A stretch of 64,000 nt of DNA from Chiridota heheva (lineage: Eukaryota > Echinodermata > Holothuroidea > Apodida > Chiridotidae), in contig JAIGNY010004470.1 of assembly GCA_020152595.1 (NCBI GenBank), positions 72,001-136,000 on the forward strand. The letters are read 5' to 3'. Every line of letters begins with the position of its first letter. Positions within the stretch are counted from its first letter, which is position 1. The notes under the pieces are model-generated. The model made no database searches and was not told the DNA's origin. It was given only the letters and a program-made list of their open reading frames with translations. Position numbers and translations under genes: made by a program. Shown here one piece after another: positions 26,401 to 41,400 of this stretch.

Positions 26401-29400
26401 GTGTTGAAAGGGCAGTCGTCTATAAGGCTATATTTGACAGTGAGCTGCTTGTTGCACAAAGCTAGGATGGACGTCCATCCAGTATTCCTTACCTATTTGC
26501 AGCCCACAAACCCTCACAAACTTCAGCACCAATGCAGGTGTCTCTTGTGGAAATTACAGCGTCTCCGATTGGCACTGTTTTCTGAAAAGGAAAATATTTA
26601 CAATGATAGGCAAGTCTCCACAAACAATTGGCACAAGAGGGCACCTGAAAGAGGACAGAAGTAACATCCTATAGCTTCAACATTTGCTACTAAATTTTGA
26701 GACTTGTTGCAAAATTCTTAGTTTTGTTGGTAAATTTTGAGATTTAGTGGTAAATTCATGAGTTTTTGGTAAATTCTGAGCCTTGTTGGTAATATTGAGT
26801 TGTTGGTGAGTTCTAATTTTGTTAGTAATGTTGAGTCTTGTTGGTAAAGTTTGAGAGCTATTGGTAAATTCTGAGTCTTCTTGGTAAATGTTGAGTTGTT
26901 GGTGAAATATGAGTCTTGTTGTTAAATATTGAGTTGTTGGTGAATTCTGAGTCTTGATGGTAAATGTTAAGTCTTGTTGGTAAATTTTGAGTATTGGTAA
27001 ATTCTGAGTCTTGTTGGTAAATCTTGAAACACAAACATAACTATTGCCACAGTCAGTGACAATTTTCTTGCATAAGTGAATGAATTATATAAAAAGCCAT
27101 ATAACAAGATGTCTACAGCTTTTGATGCTTTTTCTTTGAAAGGGTTTACTTCTGCTTATATGTCTGATCTGTGGTTGTAAACTGGACCTGTTTATTCACA
27201 CCTGTTTATGCTCCAGGGTATGGTTTTTATAACTAAATATTCACGATTTTAAATGGCTATCTTATACAATTGGATAAAACTAGAGATCAAAAACTTTAAT
27301 AATCACCATAGAAAAGGCAGATGACAAACAGTTATCCCTAGAGTAGAGATGGAATTAATTATATAATTTTCCACGATTCTGAAGAAAAAAGCATCGAAAA
27401 TCATCCCACAAAACAATTGTAACAGAAATAATTTCATGTCTTTATATGCTTCCCTCTTTTGTAATTTAATGTACTTTTCATTGCACAAAATACATGGAGA
27501 CATCTTTAGAGCAAATATTTACCACATACACTGACTATTACCACATACACTAACTATTACCACATACACTGACTATTACCACATACACTTACTATTACCA
27601 CATACACTGACTATTACCAAAAGAAGAGACCACAGCATTATTCTTCACACCAAAATCTTCCACAGTACTGATGCAGACACAGATCACTCCCTAGTGTGCT
27701 GCAAAGCTAAAGTAGTACCAAGATACATAGATCTAAGCATAAAGCCATACAATGTGTTAATATTTAGAACACAACAAATTAAAACCTGTGTAAGGAATAT
27801 TCTGCAACACTGGATGAATGCTTAGTGCAGTGCAACTTACCTGATACTGTGGAAGACCTCTTAAAAATCATTCATGATTCTGCCATTCAAGTCTTTGGCA
27901 AAAGTAAGCCTGTCAATATGGACTGGTACATCACTCACTTTGCAGAAATGAGCCCTCTCATTAGAGCCAAAATTAAAGCTCAGCAGAAGTGCAAACAACG
28001 ACCCACTTGTGAAGCTTTAAGAAACCTCAAGGCTGCAAAGGCTTCAGTACAGAGAGCAGCACAATATTATGCAAACCAGTATATGGACCCAATTGATTGA
28101 GAGCAGCCTCAGATCGTTGAGACCTGCGAGGGATGTATGGAGGGTTAAAAACAGCTCTAGGTCCAAATATTTATAAAACTGTGCCTCTAAAGGTAAAATA
28201 TGGTATCATCCTTGAAGACAAGGTAAGCCAGATGGGTAAAACAAGATCTCCACTCAGTTGAAAAGGAAGCTGTCAAATATTTATAAAACTGTGCCTCTAA
28301 AGGTAAAATATGGTATCATACAATGGGCAAAACTAGCTGTCAAACATACAATACTAGCTGTACCGCAACTATCAACAATGTATAAATTAGAAGTTGCTCC
28401 ATCACTCGAAGAACTAAAGGATGATATCAGTTCCCTTTCAAATTGTCAAGTGTGCCAATCCAAACCTGCTACCCCATCTGTTCAATCTTTTGCTTTGCTG
28501 TTGGAGAGATAGATGTAAACCTCAAGAAATGCATAATGCTGTCATAATTAACATCTACAAGAACAAAGGTGATAGTTGCGATTGTAATAATTGTTGTGTC
28601 ATCTCCCTACTCAGCATTACAGACAAAGCCTTTGCCAAAGTAATCTCAGCAAGGTTATAAGCCCTACCAGACAAGAGTTTACCCAGAAACGCAGAGTGGT
28701 TTTAGGCCAAAAAGATCAACAACTGATATGTTTTTTTCATGTTGTCAATTATAGGAAAAATCTTGAGAGCAGTGTCAGCCACTCTTTATCGCATTTGTAT
28801 ACCTAACAAATGCATTTGACTCTGTCAGCAGAACTGGCCTCTCCATGGTTTGACTCTGTCAGCAGAACTGACTTATTCATGGTTGGACTCTGTCAACAGA
28901 ACTGACCTCTTCATGGTTTGACTCCGTCAGCAGAACTGACCTCTTCATGGTTGGACTGTCAGCAGGACTGACCTCTACATGGTTTGACTCTGTCAGCAGA
29001 ACTGACCTATCCATGGTTGGACTCTGTCAACAGAACTGATCTCTTCATGGTTTGACTCCGTCAGCAGAACTGGCCTCTTCATGGTTTGACTCTGCCAGCA
29101 AAACTGACCTATTCATGGTTGGACTCTGTCAGCAGAACTGACCTCTTCGTGGTTGAAATCTGTCAACAGAACTGACCTCTTCATGGTTGGACTCTGTCAG
29201 CAGAACTGACCTCTTCATGGTTGGAATCTGTCAGCAGAACTGACCTCTACATGGTTTGACTCTGTCAGCAAAACTGGCCTCTTCATGGTTTGACTCTGCC
29301 AGCAAAACTGGCCTATTCATGATTTGACTCTGTAAGCAGAACTGACCACTACATGGTTGGACTCTGTCAGCAGAACTGACCTCTTCATGATTGGACTCCT

Positions 29401-32400
29401 GTCAGCTGAACTGGCCTCCTCACGATTTGACTCTGCCAGCAGAACTGGCCTCTTCATGGTTGGACTCTTTTAGCAGAACTGGCCTCTTCATGGTTTGACT
29501 CTGTCAGCAGAACTAACCTCTTCATGGTTTGACTCTGTCAGCAGAACTGACCTATTCATGGTTTGACTCTGTCAGCAAAACTGACCTCTACATGGTTTGA
29601 CTCTGTCAGCAGAACTGGCCTATTCATGGTTTGACTCTGTCAACAGAACTGACCTCTTGATGGTTTTAGAGAGGATTGGATGTCCACCTACTGTAAGCTC
29701 ATCATCAGCTTCCATGATCAAATGAAGGGAAATATCAAGTCTGAAGGTTCTCTATCTGACAGCTTTGACATCAATACTGGAGTAAAACAAGGATGCATAC
29801 TTGCACCAACTCTTGTTTGAAATCTTTTCTCTGTGCTAGGATCTTCTGAACATATGGAGGGAGTCCACATCCATACTCCCTCTTCAGGAAAGCTGTTCAA
29901 CGTAAAAAGACTCAAATCTAAAACCAAAATAAGACCTGTCCTCATCAAGGAATTACTCTTTGCGGATGATGAAGCCCTAATTGCCCACAAAGAAGAACAC
30001 CTTCAATTGCTGATGGATAGATGTCTACAGCATGCACAGATTTTTGACTCACTATCAGTGTTAAAACAACTGTCGCCATGGCACAAGGCACTTCTCAACC
30101 ACAAACCATTAAGTTAAATGGTGTTTCTCTCAAAGTGGCTGACAAATTCACATACCTAGGTTCAATTGTTACCAACTCTCTTTGGACATCGATTTTAATA
30201 CAAGAATTGGAAAAGCAGTCACCAACATTGCTAGACTCACTGGTCATGCTTGGAGCGACAGACAGCTTACACTGCATACCAAGATAACAATTCACAGGGC
30301 CTGTGTTCTTAGCATCCTGCTTTATGGTATTGAGGCATGGACACTCTACACCACCCTGGAAAGGAAGTTGAACATGTTTCACATTCGTTGCTTAATGTCA
30401 ATAATCTGGGGATCACCTGGAAGGACAAAATCACAAATGCATAAGTTCTCTCCTGTGCAGACATGACCAGTATTTTTGCCATTCTGAAACAGAGGCGTCT
30501 AAGATGGTTAGGCCAGGCCATCTCTACAGGATGGATGATGGCCGAATTCCAAAGAATATCCTGTTTTAAGAACTAGAAATGGGGAAAAGACCAATTGGTG
30601 ACCCTAAACTCAGGTTTATAGATGCATGCAAGCGAGACTTGGCTCCTTTAAAATCAACATGGAATCTGGAGTCATCTGCAAAAGATCATGCAGGCTGGCA
30701 ACAGCTGCTATACCATGGAATGGCAGCTTGGGGAGCAGCGTCGCACAAAAAGCAGAAACAGAATGCAGCTGAAAACCCCCCACTCAGTTTTGTTTGCAAT
30801 AACTGCCAGCAGCTGTGTTTGTCCGAATTGGCCTCATCAGTCACACAAAGAAGTGTACAAAGTTTTAAGCACCTTTCCAAGTTAAGCTATGAGTTGTTTT
30901 TACATATCAACTAACTTGTTTTGTGGCTGTTTTTTATCTTCTGACATTGACAGACAGTTGACATAATGAATGAACACTGTAGTTTACTCAAGAAATTTTC
31001 TTTTTTCATGTAAACAAAATTCCTTTTGCAAGTTCCCGATTTTCCCAGGTTATAACCACCAGAAGCGTAGACTGTTTCTAAGACTGCCCTGGAGTATCTG
31101 CCTGCCCTGGAGTATCTGCCTACCCTGAAGCATCTGACTGCCCTGGAGTATCTACCTGCCCTGGAGTATCTACCTGCCCTGGAGTATCTGCCTGCCCTGG
31201 AGTATCTGCCTGCCCTGAAGTATCTGCCTGCCTTGGAGTATCTGCCTGCCCTGGAGTATCTGCCTGCCCTTGAGTATCTGCCTGCCCTTGAGTATCTGCC
31301 TGCCCTGGAGTATCTGCCTGCCCAGGAGTATCTGCTTGCCCTGAAGTATCTGCCTGCCCTGGAGTATCTGACTGCCCTGGAGTATCTGCCTGCCCTGGAG
31401 TATCTGCCTGCCCTGGAGTATCTGCCTGCCCTAGAGTATCTGCCAGCCCTGGAGTATCTGCCTACCCTGGAGTATCTGACTGCCCTGGAGTGTCTGCATT
31501 TTTTTCTAAACAATTATAAAAAATCTGAAAATTTGCCTTTGACATCCTATAGTTTGCAGCAACTTTGTTTAATAATACTCACTTGGTCAGTGATCTTTGT
31601 AATCATCCTTGGCAAAAAGAAGTCTTCAACCGTGTGAGACTTGGCCCAGGCCGTGAACCAACGCAGTTCCCTGTAATTCCCATCGTTAGCCATCTCGGTT
31701 TTGGGTTTGATGAGAAGGATTTTTCTATAAAAAGGATATAAGCTAGTATTATTCAGTACGTTCTTTTTATCATGAGTAATTTCATTCAATAAAAAGATCA
31801 TATTAATCTCTTAACCTCATACAGAAAACAACCTAAGGGCATACTAACATGATAATATCATAGTTAGACTACTGCATATACCATTAAATGCAAATCTATA
31901 ACATTATTTCTAGATAACATAATGACAAGGATGAATGATGTACTGTACAGTAGGTGACAACCATACATGTAATTACAGTGCTTGTTTAATAAATCAATTA
32001 GAGGAAAGTTGTCAAGCATGTTCATTGTATACCGTTTTACATAGGATATTACAGGGAATTCAAAACAGAACATCAATGATGTAGTAGCTCAACATACATG
32101 TTGAGGTAGGTTATGATGGTGGCACACTAGTGAAGTTTAGTGTGTGTGTAAGGGGTTATATGCCAAGTCCAGATACAATGGTGGCATTTTTGTATCGTGG
32201 CTACCATAGATTGATGTTATAGATACCCTTAACCTGGAGGCAGGTGCTAATATCATAGATGGTAAAAAACATGACTGTTGTTGATTGAAGCACACTCCAA
32301 GGGTTGTTGAGCTAAAAATGCATTAAAATCTAAAGATGTGGATGATAACACACAAAATTATTCCCATAAAGCAGATAAAGGTATATGCACACCCTGAGTT

Positions 32401-35400
32401 CAATCTACTCAAAATCTACTCAACCCATAAATCACTAGGGATGTGTCATTTTCGTTTAATTCAGTAAAGCGATAAACGATCCCTTTTTTCGTTCATTTAT
32501 CATGTACACGATCACACGCCGAAAATACAATAACCACAACATAACCATTGCGATCATCAGCCAAAAAATAAGAATGTCACAAAACGTGAGTAGGGGCCTA
32601 TATCAAGTCTTTAAATTACCTGTAAATCTGAAAAAAGTTGTCAAAAATAATGGTCTATGGTTTGAACACACTTTAAACAGATGCAGAAATAAAATACATG
32701 TTAATAAATTGCTGTATCTTGTAAGCATTCTAAAATGTATACAACACTTATGACTGTGCTGCACAAGTTTCAAAAGTGCACCATCAGACACAGTAGCGTA
32801 CTGTATAAACAAATATTTCAACTGTGTCATTCCCATCTGTACTGTATTTAATCAACCCTCTTAAAAACATGGCTCTGTTCTTTGCAAACCACACTAAAAT
32901 CTTGGCAACTTTGAAACATATTTGTTCGTTTATTTTGCAAACTTTTTTTTTCTTTTTAGCGCAATTTATTCGACTCATTAGGTAATCTTTGCATTTATTT
33001 GTGATGAAAATAACAATCAATGCTTTTTTATCTTTGTATTTCTGGGTCCGTTTTACAGCTTGTAAAACAGGTGCTAGCCTAGCACTAGTGTAGCATTGTT
33101 AATCGGGCCTAATCCTCTACATCAAGCTTTAAGTAACTTATAATTTGATGAATCAAAGTGAAAGATTAGTGGGAATTAAACTCCCGCATTAAAATGGATT
33201 TAATCTTTTGTTGATGGTTCGCTAAGTTTGAATTGTAAGATCATTGATTGTTGTGTGTGTTAATGTTATTGATTTTGAATGCTTGTTTGTTTGTTTGATG
33301 AGGGCTTAATGGCACCACGACAACAAGGGTCAAATTGTGCCTGTGAGGTCAGATCATTGTAGAGGTAGGAAGGAAGGAAACAGGGGGAGAATGAAAGAAA
33401 TTCCAGAACAAAAAGTCAGAAAGCTGTGATCGAGAGAGAAGGTGCATGGGTGAAACAAAAACAAAGTAGAGAGGGGGTGATAGAGGAGAATTAAATATAG
33501 TTGTAGAGGGAAGCATGATGAAAGGAGGAGATAATTTTATCCGGAGGATTTTTCTGGAAGAACTTAGCAATTGAGTTGTGGGGAGCGAGGGAAACTCTGG
33601 GAAAGTTGTACAGGGGGCAAGCAAGGAGAATGTGATGGATTGTGAGGGTGCAGTGGCAATTGTTGCAGAGGGGTTGGTAGGAGCCAATAAGGAGGTGGGA
33701 GTGAGTGAGGTGGGTGTGACCAGTTTTAAGACGGGTAATATGAACGTTGTCGATACAAGGAGGTTGTTGATGGTGGATTTGATCGGAATTGTGGGCTGGA
33801 TGACATGGAGTTTGTTATCAATTTGGGAGTTCCATGAGGTTTGCCAGCGGTCACGAACAAAGGAAGCAATAAGCGGTTTGATGTCAGGGAGGGTTTTGGG
33901 AAAAGGGGTAGGAAGGAGGTTGAGGGCAAGCTCAGCGGCTGAATCAGCCTTGTCATTGCCAGGGATGCCAACATGGCTGGGTATCCAGAAGAAAAAAACA
34001 CTTTTCCTGCAGAGGGTGGAAGAAAGGAGTTTCCGGAGGAGGAGGTGGCATGTGAGGTTATCCCATTTTAGATTGAGTAAAGAAGTAAGAACAGCCTCTG
34101 AGTCGGAGAAAATGGCAAAGTGGCTTCGGAGAAAATGGCAAAGTGGCTGAGTGTTGAGGGCGAGGAATTGGCCTTAGCCTCTGCTGAAAAGATAGATGAG
34201 TAGTCGGGAAGTCTGTTACTTAGGGTGATGTCTTGGATGACGGCAGTAGCAGCTGTCTTGTTGCCTTCCTTGGAGCCATCAGTATAGATGGAGGTGTAAT
34301 TTGAGAGTTGGTCTTTGATTTGGTTGTGAAGATTGATGAAGAGGTTAGGGTGGGTTTGAGTTTTGTGATGAGTAGAGAGGTCTAGGTGGACAGAAGGGAG
34401 GGGGGTGGCCCAAGGAAGAAAAGTGGGCCAGGAGTAGGTGTTGAGAGTGGCGGGGTTGATGCCGAGATAGAAGAGGTCTGATTTAATGCATAAGCTAAAG
34501 GGAGGGAATAGGGTTTTAGTCCTATCAAAGAGGGTGGAGAAATTGGGGTATCTAATAAGGTTGTAAACAGGGTTCTGGGTGTTGGTGAGGACTCTAAAAG
34601 CATAGGAGAGGCTAAGCTTTCTACAAGTAGAAAGGGGGGTTGTTGGCTTCAACATGAAAGCTGGTGATTGGGGAGGTCCTGTAGGCACCTAGACAAAGCC
34701 TGAGGGCTTCATTTTGGATGGTGTTGATGTGGTTGAGGTATGAGTTGTGAGCAGCACAGTAGACAATATTGCCATAGTCAAGCTTGGCACGAATAGTGAG
34801 CCTGAAAATTTTGAGGAGAGCATAGCGGTTAGCTCCCCAAGTGGTGTTGGAGAAGAGTCGGAGGATGTTAAGGGAGCTCTTGCATTTTAGTTTCAGGTTG
34901 GTGATGTGTTGCTTGTAGGTGAGCTTGGGGTCTAGAGTTAGACCCAGGAACTTTGTGTATTCAACTTTAGGGATGCGATTACCATTGAGCACAAAGTTCG
35001 GTTTGGGGTGGAGGTTGTTGAAATGACAAAAGTGCATGCAGACTGCCTTGTCTTTGGAGAATTTAAAACCGTTATTGTTGCTCCAGACTTGCAGCTGGTT
35101 GAGGCTGATTTGGAGCCTATTTTTAACAATAGGAAAGCTTGGGAAGTAGTAGAAGATTGTGAAGTCGTCCACGTAGAGGGTACGTTTGATGTTGGGGCCA
35201 AGTTTATTCGCAATGTCATTAATGCTCAGGTTGAAGAGAGTGGGAGAGAGGATGCTGCCATGGGAGATGCCCTCTTCTTGGGGGTACGGGTTGGAGAGGG
35301 TGTAGCCAATACGAACTTGGAACTGCCTGGGTAAAAGAAAGTTTTGAATAAAGATGAAGAGATGGCCTCTGAGGCCGATGGTGTGAAGTTTGCGGGTAAT

Positions 35401-38400
35401 GCCGTATTTCCAAGTAGTGTCGAAAGCGGTGTCGAGCGTAATTAGCTAGTCTAGGGTATTGCGACGTTTTCGGAAGCCGCTTTGGTGAGGGGAGAGGATT
35501 CTGTTGGTCTTAAGGAACCAGTTTAGTCTCTGATTAATGATCCTTTCCATAATTTTACAGAGACAGCAGGTGAGGGCGATGGGTCGGTAGCTGAAGCAGT
35601 CGGTACCGTCCTTACCCGGTTTAAGGACGGGGATGACAATAGCTATCCTCCAGATAGGGGGGAAGGAGTGTGAGGACCAAATGTGGTTGAAGATGGTGAG
35701 TAGGGTAGTGGTGGCCTTGATGGGGAGGTGTTTCAGGAACTGGTAGGGGATGTTATCTAGGCCCTTGGAGGTGCGGCCAGCGTCGTGGAGGGCTTGGTTT
35801 AATTCAGAAAGGGTGAGAGGGGTGTTGTAGCTTTCAGAGTTGTCGGAGGGAAAAGTGATTCTCCGGGCTTCATCGCAAGCTTTTTTGGTTTTGAAAGCAT
35901 TCCCAAATCTCCTTAGTGGGGGTGTTGGTGGTGAGAGAAGAGATAAACTTGTTCCAAGTGTTGGTTTTACTGTCCTTGATAGTGCGTCTGGACTTGGCAC
36001 GGCTGATGCGAAAGAGGTTGAGGTTATGGGTGGTCGGGTCAGTTTTAAAGTTCCTGAGGGCTCTTTTCCTGTTCTTGATGGCGGTTTTGCAGTCATCAGA
36101 GAGCCAGGGGTTGGAGAGATGATTTGGGGGTTTGGAGGTTTTGGGAATTAAGCAGGTGGCACTGTTGATAAGGATATTACTGAAGTTTGACATGGGCTCC
36201 TCATCCTCGGAAGATGGGGGGAGAGGTGTGAATCACAGAGGGTTTCAAAAAGGGGCCAGTCAGCCTTCTCGAGGTTGGAGTGTATAAGAAGAGGGTAATG
36301 ATCACTACCACAGAGGTCAGCAGTGACTCTCCAGCTAAAATCAGGGAGGAGGTTAGGGGAACAGATAGACAGGTCAATACAGGTGAGAGAGCCTGTGGCA
36401 GGATAAAGGTAGGTCGGGGAGTTAGTGTTGAGCAAGGACAGGCTGTGCTGACGAAGAGCATTTCCAATGAGCTTGCCTCTCGGGTCGGTGGTAATAGAGC
36501 CCAACGAAGGTTGTAAGCGTTGAAGTCACCAACAAGGATGAAGGGGGTGGGAAGCTGAGAGATGAGGTTGTTAAGGCTGGTTGGTTGAATGTTGGTGTTA
36601 AAGGGGGGAGGGGGAGGGGAGATAGATATTGCAAAGAGTGAAAGTTTTGTGGAGGGAGATAGATAAACAGATGGCCTGAAGGTCGGTGTGCACATGAACA
36701 GGGCTGTGTGGGATATCGTGTCTAATGAGAATGGAGACGCCCCCACAGGCTCTGTCGGCGTCCACTTGATGTTTGTGATAGCAAGCGAAGTTGTTGGGGG
36801 AGTAATGGTTGGTGGTTTTCAAGAAAGTTTCTTGTAGGCAGAAGACGACCGGGTTGAAGGTGGAGGCCAGAAGGTCAATTTCTTCAGAATTGGCATTAAC
36901 GCTCCTTATGTTCCATTGTATGATGTTGTGGGTGTTATTGTAATTGTTTGTGGTGCATGCCATAAGGAGGCAGAGGGTTATCTGGAGGAAGATCTGTTGG
37001 GTCTGAGTTGGCTTGTTTTTTCTTTGGATCTGTTTCTTTGGGAGCGATTGCTTTGGAAAATTGGACGAGCAGTATGATCGGTGTGTTTGGTAACAAAACA
37101 ATCCATATTCTCTTCAGTGTCATGCATGTGGGTTTGGGTGGCGGGCTGTTTGTTGATTGGTTGTTTGTTGATTGGTTGTTTTTTGGTTGGTTGTTTGTAG
37201 GTTGGTTTGTTGGTTGGTTTGTTGATTGTTAGCTTGGTTGGTTTTAGTTTGATGTATGATGGTATTAGTGATGTTGGTGTATGGAGCGGTGGGGGCTTTA
37301 GAGTATGAAGGGAGGTTGAGGAGAGAAGTAGTGGTGGAGGTGGTGTGGGTATTGGGTGTGGTTGGGTTGTTGGCAATGGTGATGGGCTTAGGACTAGGTA
37401 AGAAGAGCCAGGTGAGGTCGGTTTGGGCATGTGAGTCAGTTTTAGTTGTATTAGTTGTGTTAGGGGGGGAGGGGGCGGTATTGGTGTAAGAGGAGACTAC
37501 GTTCGAGTAGGAAGGCTTGGTGTGGAGGAAAGCGAGGAATTGCTTCCTGGCCTTTGGGTAAGTTATGTTGGGATTAAAGGTTTAAAGTTTAGTGATTTGT
37601 TTTTCCTGAAGCCAGGTGGGGCAGTCTTTAAAGAAGGAGGGATGGTTGGCTGGGTAATACCGTCACAATTTGTGCGGAGTGGGGTGTTGGTGCGGGAGAT
37701 GTTATCATGGTCTGGGGCTTCGTAGTTACCACAGCGCGCTTGGCTGTGGCAGGAGTTTTTCCCGTGGCCATACCTCTGGCAATTATAACAACGTAGAGGG
37801 TTGGGAATGTAAGGGGCGACTGGGATTCTTAGGTAGCCGGTAATGATGTGGAAGGGGAGAGTTGGTGTTGCGAAAGTATTAGTATTTATTTAGTGGGTGT
37901 TTCGGCTCCGTCTCTTTTGAGAACGAGACAACGGGCTTCCATTACATGTTGGCTTGCCAGTTCCTCCACGAGGTCATCATCGGATAAGTAGGCAAGATCT
38001 CTGGTGCGTATGACACCTTTGTTGGAGTTCAGAGAATGATGGGTGGTGACTGTGATGTTAATACCAGTATTGGCTAGGGTTTTGGTGGAGACGAGGGCGG
38101 TGGCTTGAGTGTCCCTGGTGCAGTGCACCAGGAGATCGCCGGATCTGAGGGTAGAGACCTTGGGGAGGGTACCGACAAGGCCGTAGAGCACTTTATGTAT
38201 GAGGAAGGGAGAAACTTTCTTAAAGCTTTCTTGCTTGTTGGTGGCATGTATAATTAAGATTTTTGGGATCGGGGTTGAAGAATGGTCAATGGAGGTAGCA
38301 GGTGGGTAACAGAGAGGGGAGGAAGGGTCAAGGTCACTACACAAGCGCTTCGTCATAATGAAAGAAAAAAACCAAGGGCCGAGAGACCAGAGGCACCAAA

Positions 38401-41400
38401 AAAAAAGTCGCGGAACTACTACATGAGAACCGCTGTAGTAGTAACGTCCTCATCCCATGGCCGGTGAGCGCCATCCAGCAACTGACCACTTCCCCAAAGG
38501 TTGGATTAGGAGCAGGTGATGCAGATGACATACATTTATTCTGCACTTGATGTCAGGCATTTCTGTCTGTCTGTGGAAAAACTCCTAGTTGAACCTCCTG
38601 CAACTTGAACCTGGAATCTCTAGCATCTCAGTGTGCGCTTTGTAAACTGAGCTACATAACTCCTATTTCACAAAGACTAAGAATATTTTCTGATCTGTAA
38701 ATAACTCAGAAGTTTATATGAAGAAATGGTAATATGCCCCTCCATATTTGTCAATATTAACAACAACTTACCGATTTAGAAAGATCACCCTACAGTTATA
38801 CCTCACATTCTTGTGCATTACAGGCCTGTAGAAAAGAAATCAAAGAAAGCTTTACGTTACCATCTTTAAAAATCAGTTTAAGTTGATTTTGAGAATTTCA
38901 GGTCACACAATTTTTGCCTTCATCATATTTCCTTCTATATCTGACTGCTGCGTATGCCAATTTTCAAGTGATATTTTGTTTACCAAGTTCAAATGTACCA
39001 AACTTTCATATTTCACATTTCTTCACATTATCAAACAAAATACATGAGATTCTAGAATTTATTTAGAGCATTGAAAAGTACTGATGTACAAGCACATTAC
39101 TCACAGGATTCTCTTCAAATTTTGTAACAGTAAACAATAAAAATGAAAGTTATCATTTTAGAAAAATATCACATACATCTGGTTGCAAAAGGGTCCAAAT
39201 GTCTACATGTAAAATGTATAAGAAAAACTGAAATTTGCCATAAAAAAATGCCACAATTGAATAATAGATAAATATTTAAAGTAATGTAGCATTTAAAGGA
39301 TTAGTTCAAAGATCAAGCATGTCCATCTTATATAAAAAGAGCACTTCAAAAGAAACAAAATGGTGAAGAAAGCATTCAAAAATCTTATTCCGTTAAGGAG
39401 ATATTCAAGTTTAAAGTTTGGTATCATTTGTGTAGAAACAACTGAAATCAGACTAGTTGTGATGTCAGTCTCAGATTCCTTAAAAGTCTTTATGTATTCT
39501 ATCATATTTTATCCTGCAATTTTCTAGCTTAAAAACCATGGGATATGTCAAAAAAGTAGTAAAACTGAATCTAGAAAGGATATTTGTGATACACCACCTC
39601 AGGAAAAAGTTTGAGGGAAAATAATTTGAGTAGTGGAAAAATTCAATATACTTTGTTTAAAATACAAAGATTTTGAGGAATCTGAGCAGTGACATTACAA
39701 CTAGTCTGATTTCAGTCGTTTATACACAAACGATACCAAAATGCATATCTTCATAACGGAATAAGAGTTTTGAATGCTTTCTTCATAATTTTCTTTCTAT
39801 TTAAGTCCTCTTTCATATAAGATAAACCTGCTTGACCACTGAACTAATCCTTTAAAGTATTGTATAGCATAAAGTCAATTTGCTGACTTATCTCAGTCAT
39901 AATATGGCCAGTGGTATTTTACTATTATCATTTCACTATTGTAGATATTAAGGAAGTTATTACACAAAATATAATGTAACTGCCTAAATTGGTATTTTAA
40001 GTCCAAGCAGGCCTTTGCTTTCCTTGGAAATTTATCCAGGTTACAAAATGTCATTGAGCATTACCCGATAACTGACCATGGCTTGCCACCTTCTAAGCAA
40101 TTGCAGAGCACGAAGGGGATCTGAATGCAAATTACACTGATCATTTCTGAGTCATTTTGAATGTTTCAGACAAACAGCAGTTAATATGTGTGCATAACCC
40201 CTGTAAAGCTATGGCCTGATCTTTTATTGCAACAGTAATGAATAAGAACACACTTTTCTGCATATACTGTACAGTAAGCCAAGTTACCTTTCATTGATAT
40301 CTAAGCTCCTTCTACATGTAATTAAGTGTTTCCCATGTCAACTCTCAATATGCACTATAACAGGAATTCCTGTTTATTTTATTGGGAGTGCCAGTATCAG
40401 TTCACGTCTAAAACATTACATGTAAATACCAGCTTTTGACAATTACAGGTGCAGTCTATATGTGTCAAGCATAGGATAGGCAAAAAACTCAACACCATTG
40501 TAAGGGTGAAAATGCTTCATTTGTAAATTCATGAGCTGTATATATCCTAGCCAGGGAGCATACCTTATGCAATTCAATGGCAAATTAAAATGGCCAAGTT
40601 GAACAGAACATTTAAATTTGCATGTCTCAAAATGATAAAAATTCATTCATGAAAAGGTTCAAAAATTTACTTACAGCTCAAAATATTGTTAAACAATACA
40701 ATGAACTTTCCTAAATTAACTTAAACATCCTAAAACTGTAACAAAATAGCATTTTTATCGAGAAGTTGTGCGAAACATTTTCTCCGTCCACCATGTATAA
40801 TATGACAACTGCATGCATTCGTGTACATGTAAGTTAGTGTACTCGTATTGCATGTACAAAATCTTTTCACGGGCGATTACGTTCATTCACGATAAGCAAA
40901 AATATTTGAAATTGACTTGCGTAAAGTTTTCTTTTATATCTGCAGAACTCGCACAAATACGCTTGGAGCTAACAATGCACGGTAGAGATACGTACACGTA
41001 AATGCAAAGGCATTTCATAAAAAATTGGGCTGCCATCCAAAAAAGTGTCATTCATTTGCGAACGCTCTCGTATTTTGGTTTATGCTCCCGATCATATATG
41101 GAAGCATGCATACGTTGCTTTGGTTAAAGGCAGATCATTTTTCTGAACAAACTTTTTTTTTAAAGAGCAAAAACTTTGTCTTCCAAATGGCCTATCATTA
41201 ATTTTCTTCAATGGATTACTAAAGATGGAATCAAATTATGTATGGTTGAATTTTTAGACGAAAGTATGAAAGTTTGCATATCGAAATTTGAGTTGCACTA
41301 AATGTTTAGTGCAACTTTTTTGGATGCGTGTTGTAGCCCATTGACATTTGCTTCAGTGTGTGGTTTGGTTTTTTCAATACATGTGCGTTCATGCCCTAAT

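Larger units (their letters stand above)
27615..30870 (+). mobile_element. Decayed non-LTR retrotransposon (endonuclease-RT type)
   Basis: The plus strand carries the endonuclease tail (TDHSLVCC, about 27685), the linker ([14 protein letters not shown], about 28135), RT motifs ([12 protein letters not shown], about 28560; [14 protein letters not shown], about 29775; [12 protein letters not shown], about 29955), FTYLGS (about 30150) and LLYGIEAWT (about 30320). A C-terminal CNNC...RIGLISH zinc-finger-like end (about 30800) follows in a shifted frame. The order matches the RT family often labelled craniofacial development protein 2-like; I cannot place the clade. Stops, frameshifts, a 46-bp duplication and an 860-bp minisatellite make it dead. 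Confidence 0.85.

Noticed and set aside
30911-31513. 200-codon (RAGRYS) ORF and its opposite-strand partner
   Set aside because: Both are by-products of the 18-bp minisatellite; openness on both strands follows from the unit length.
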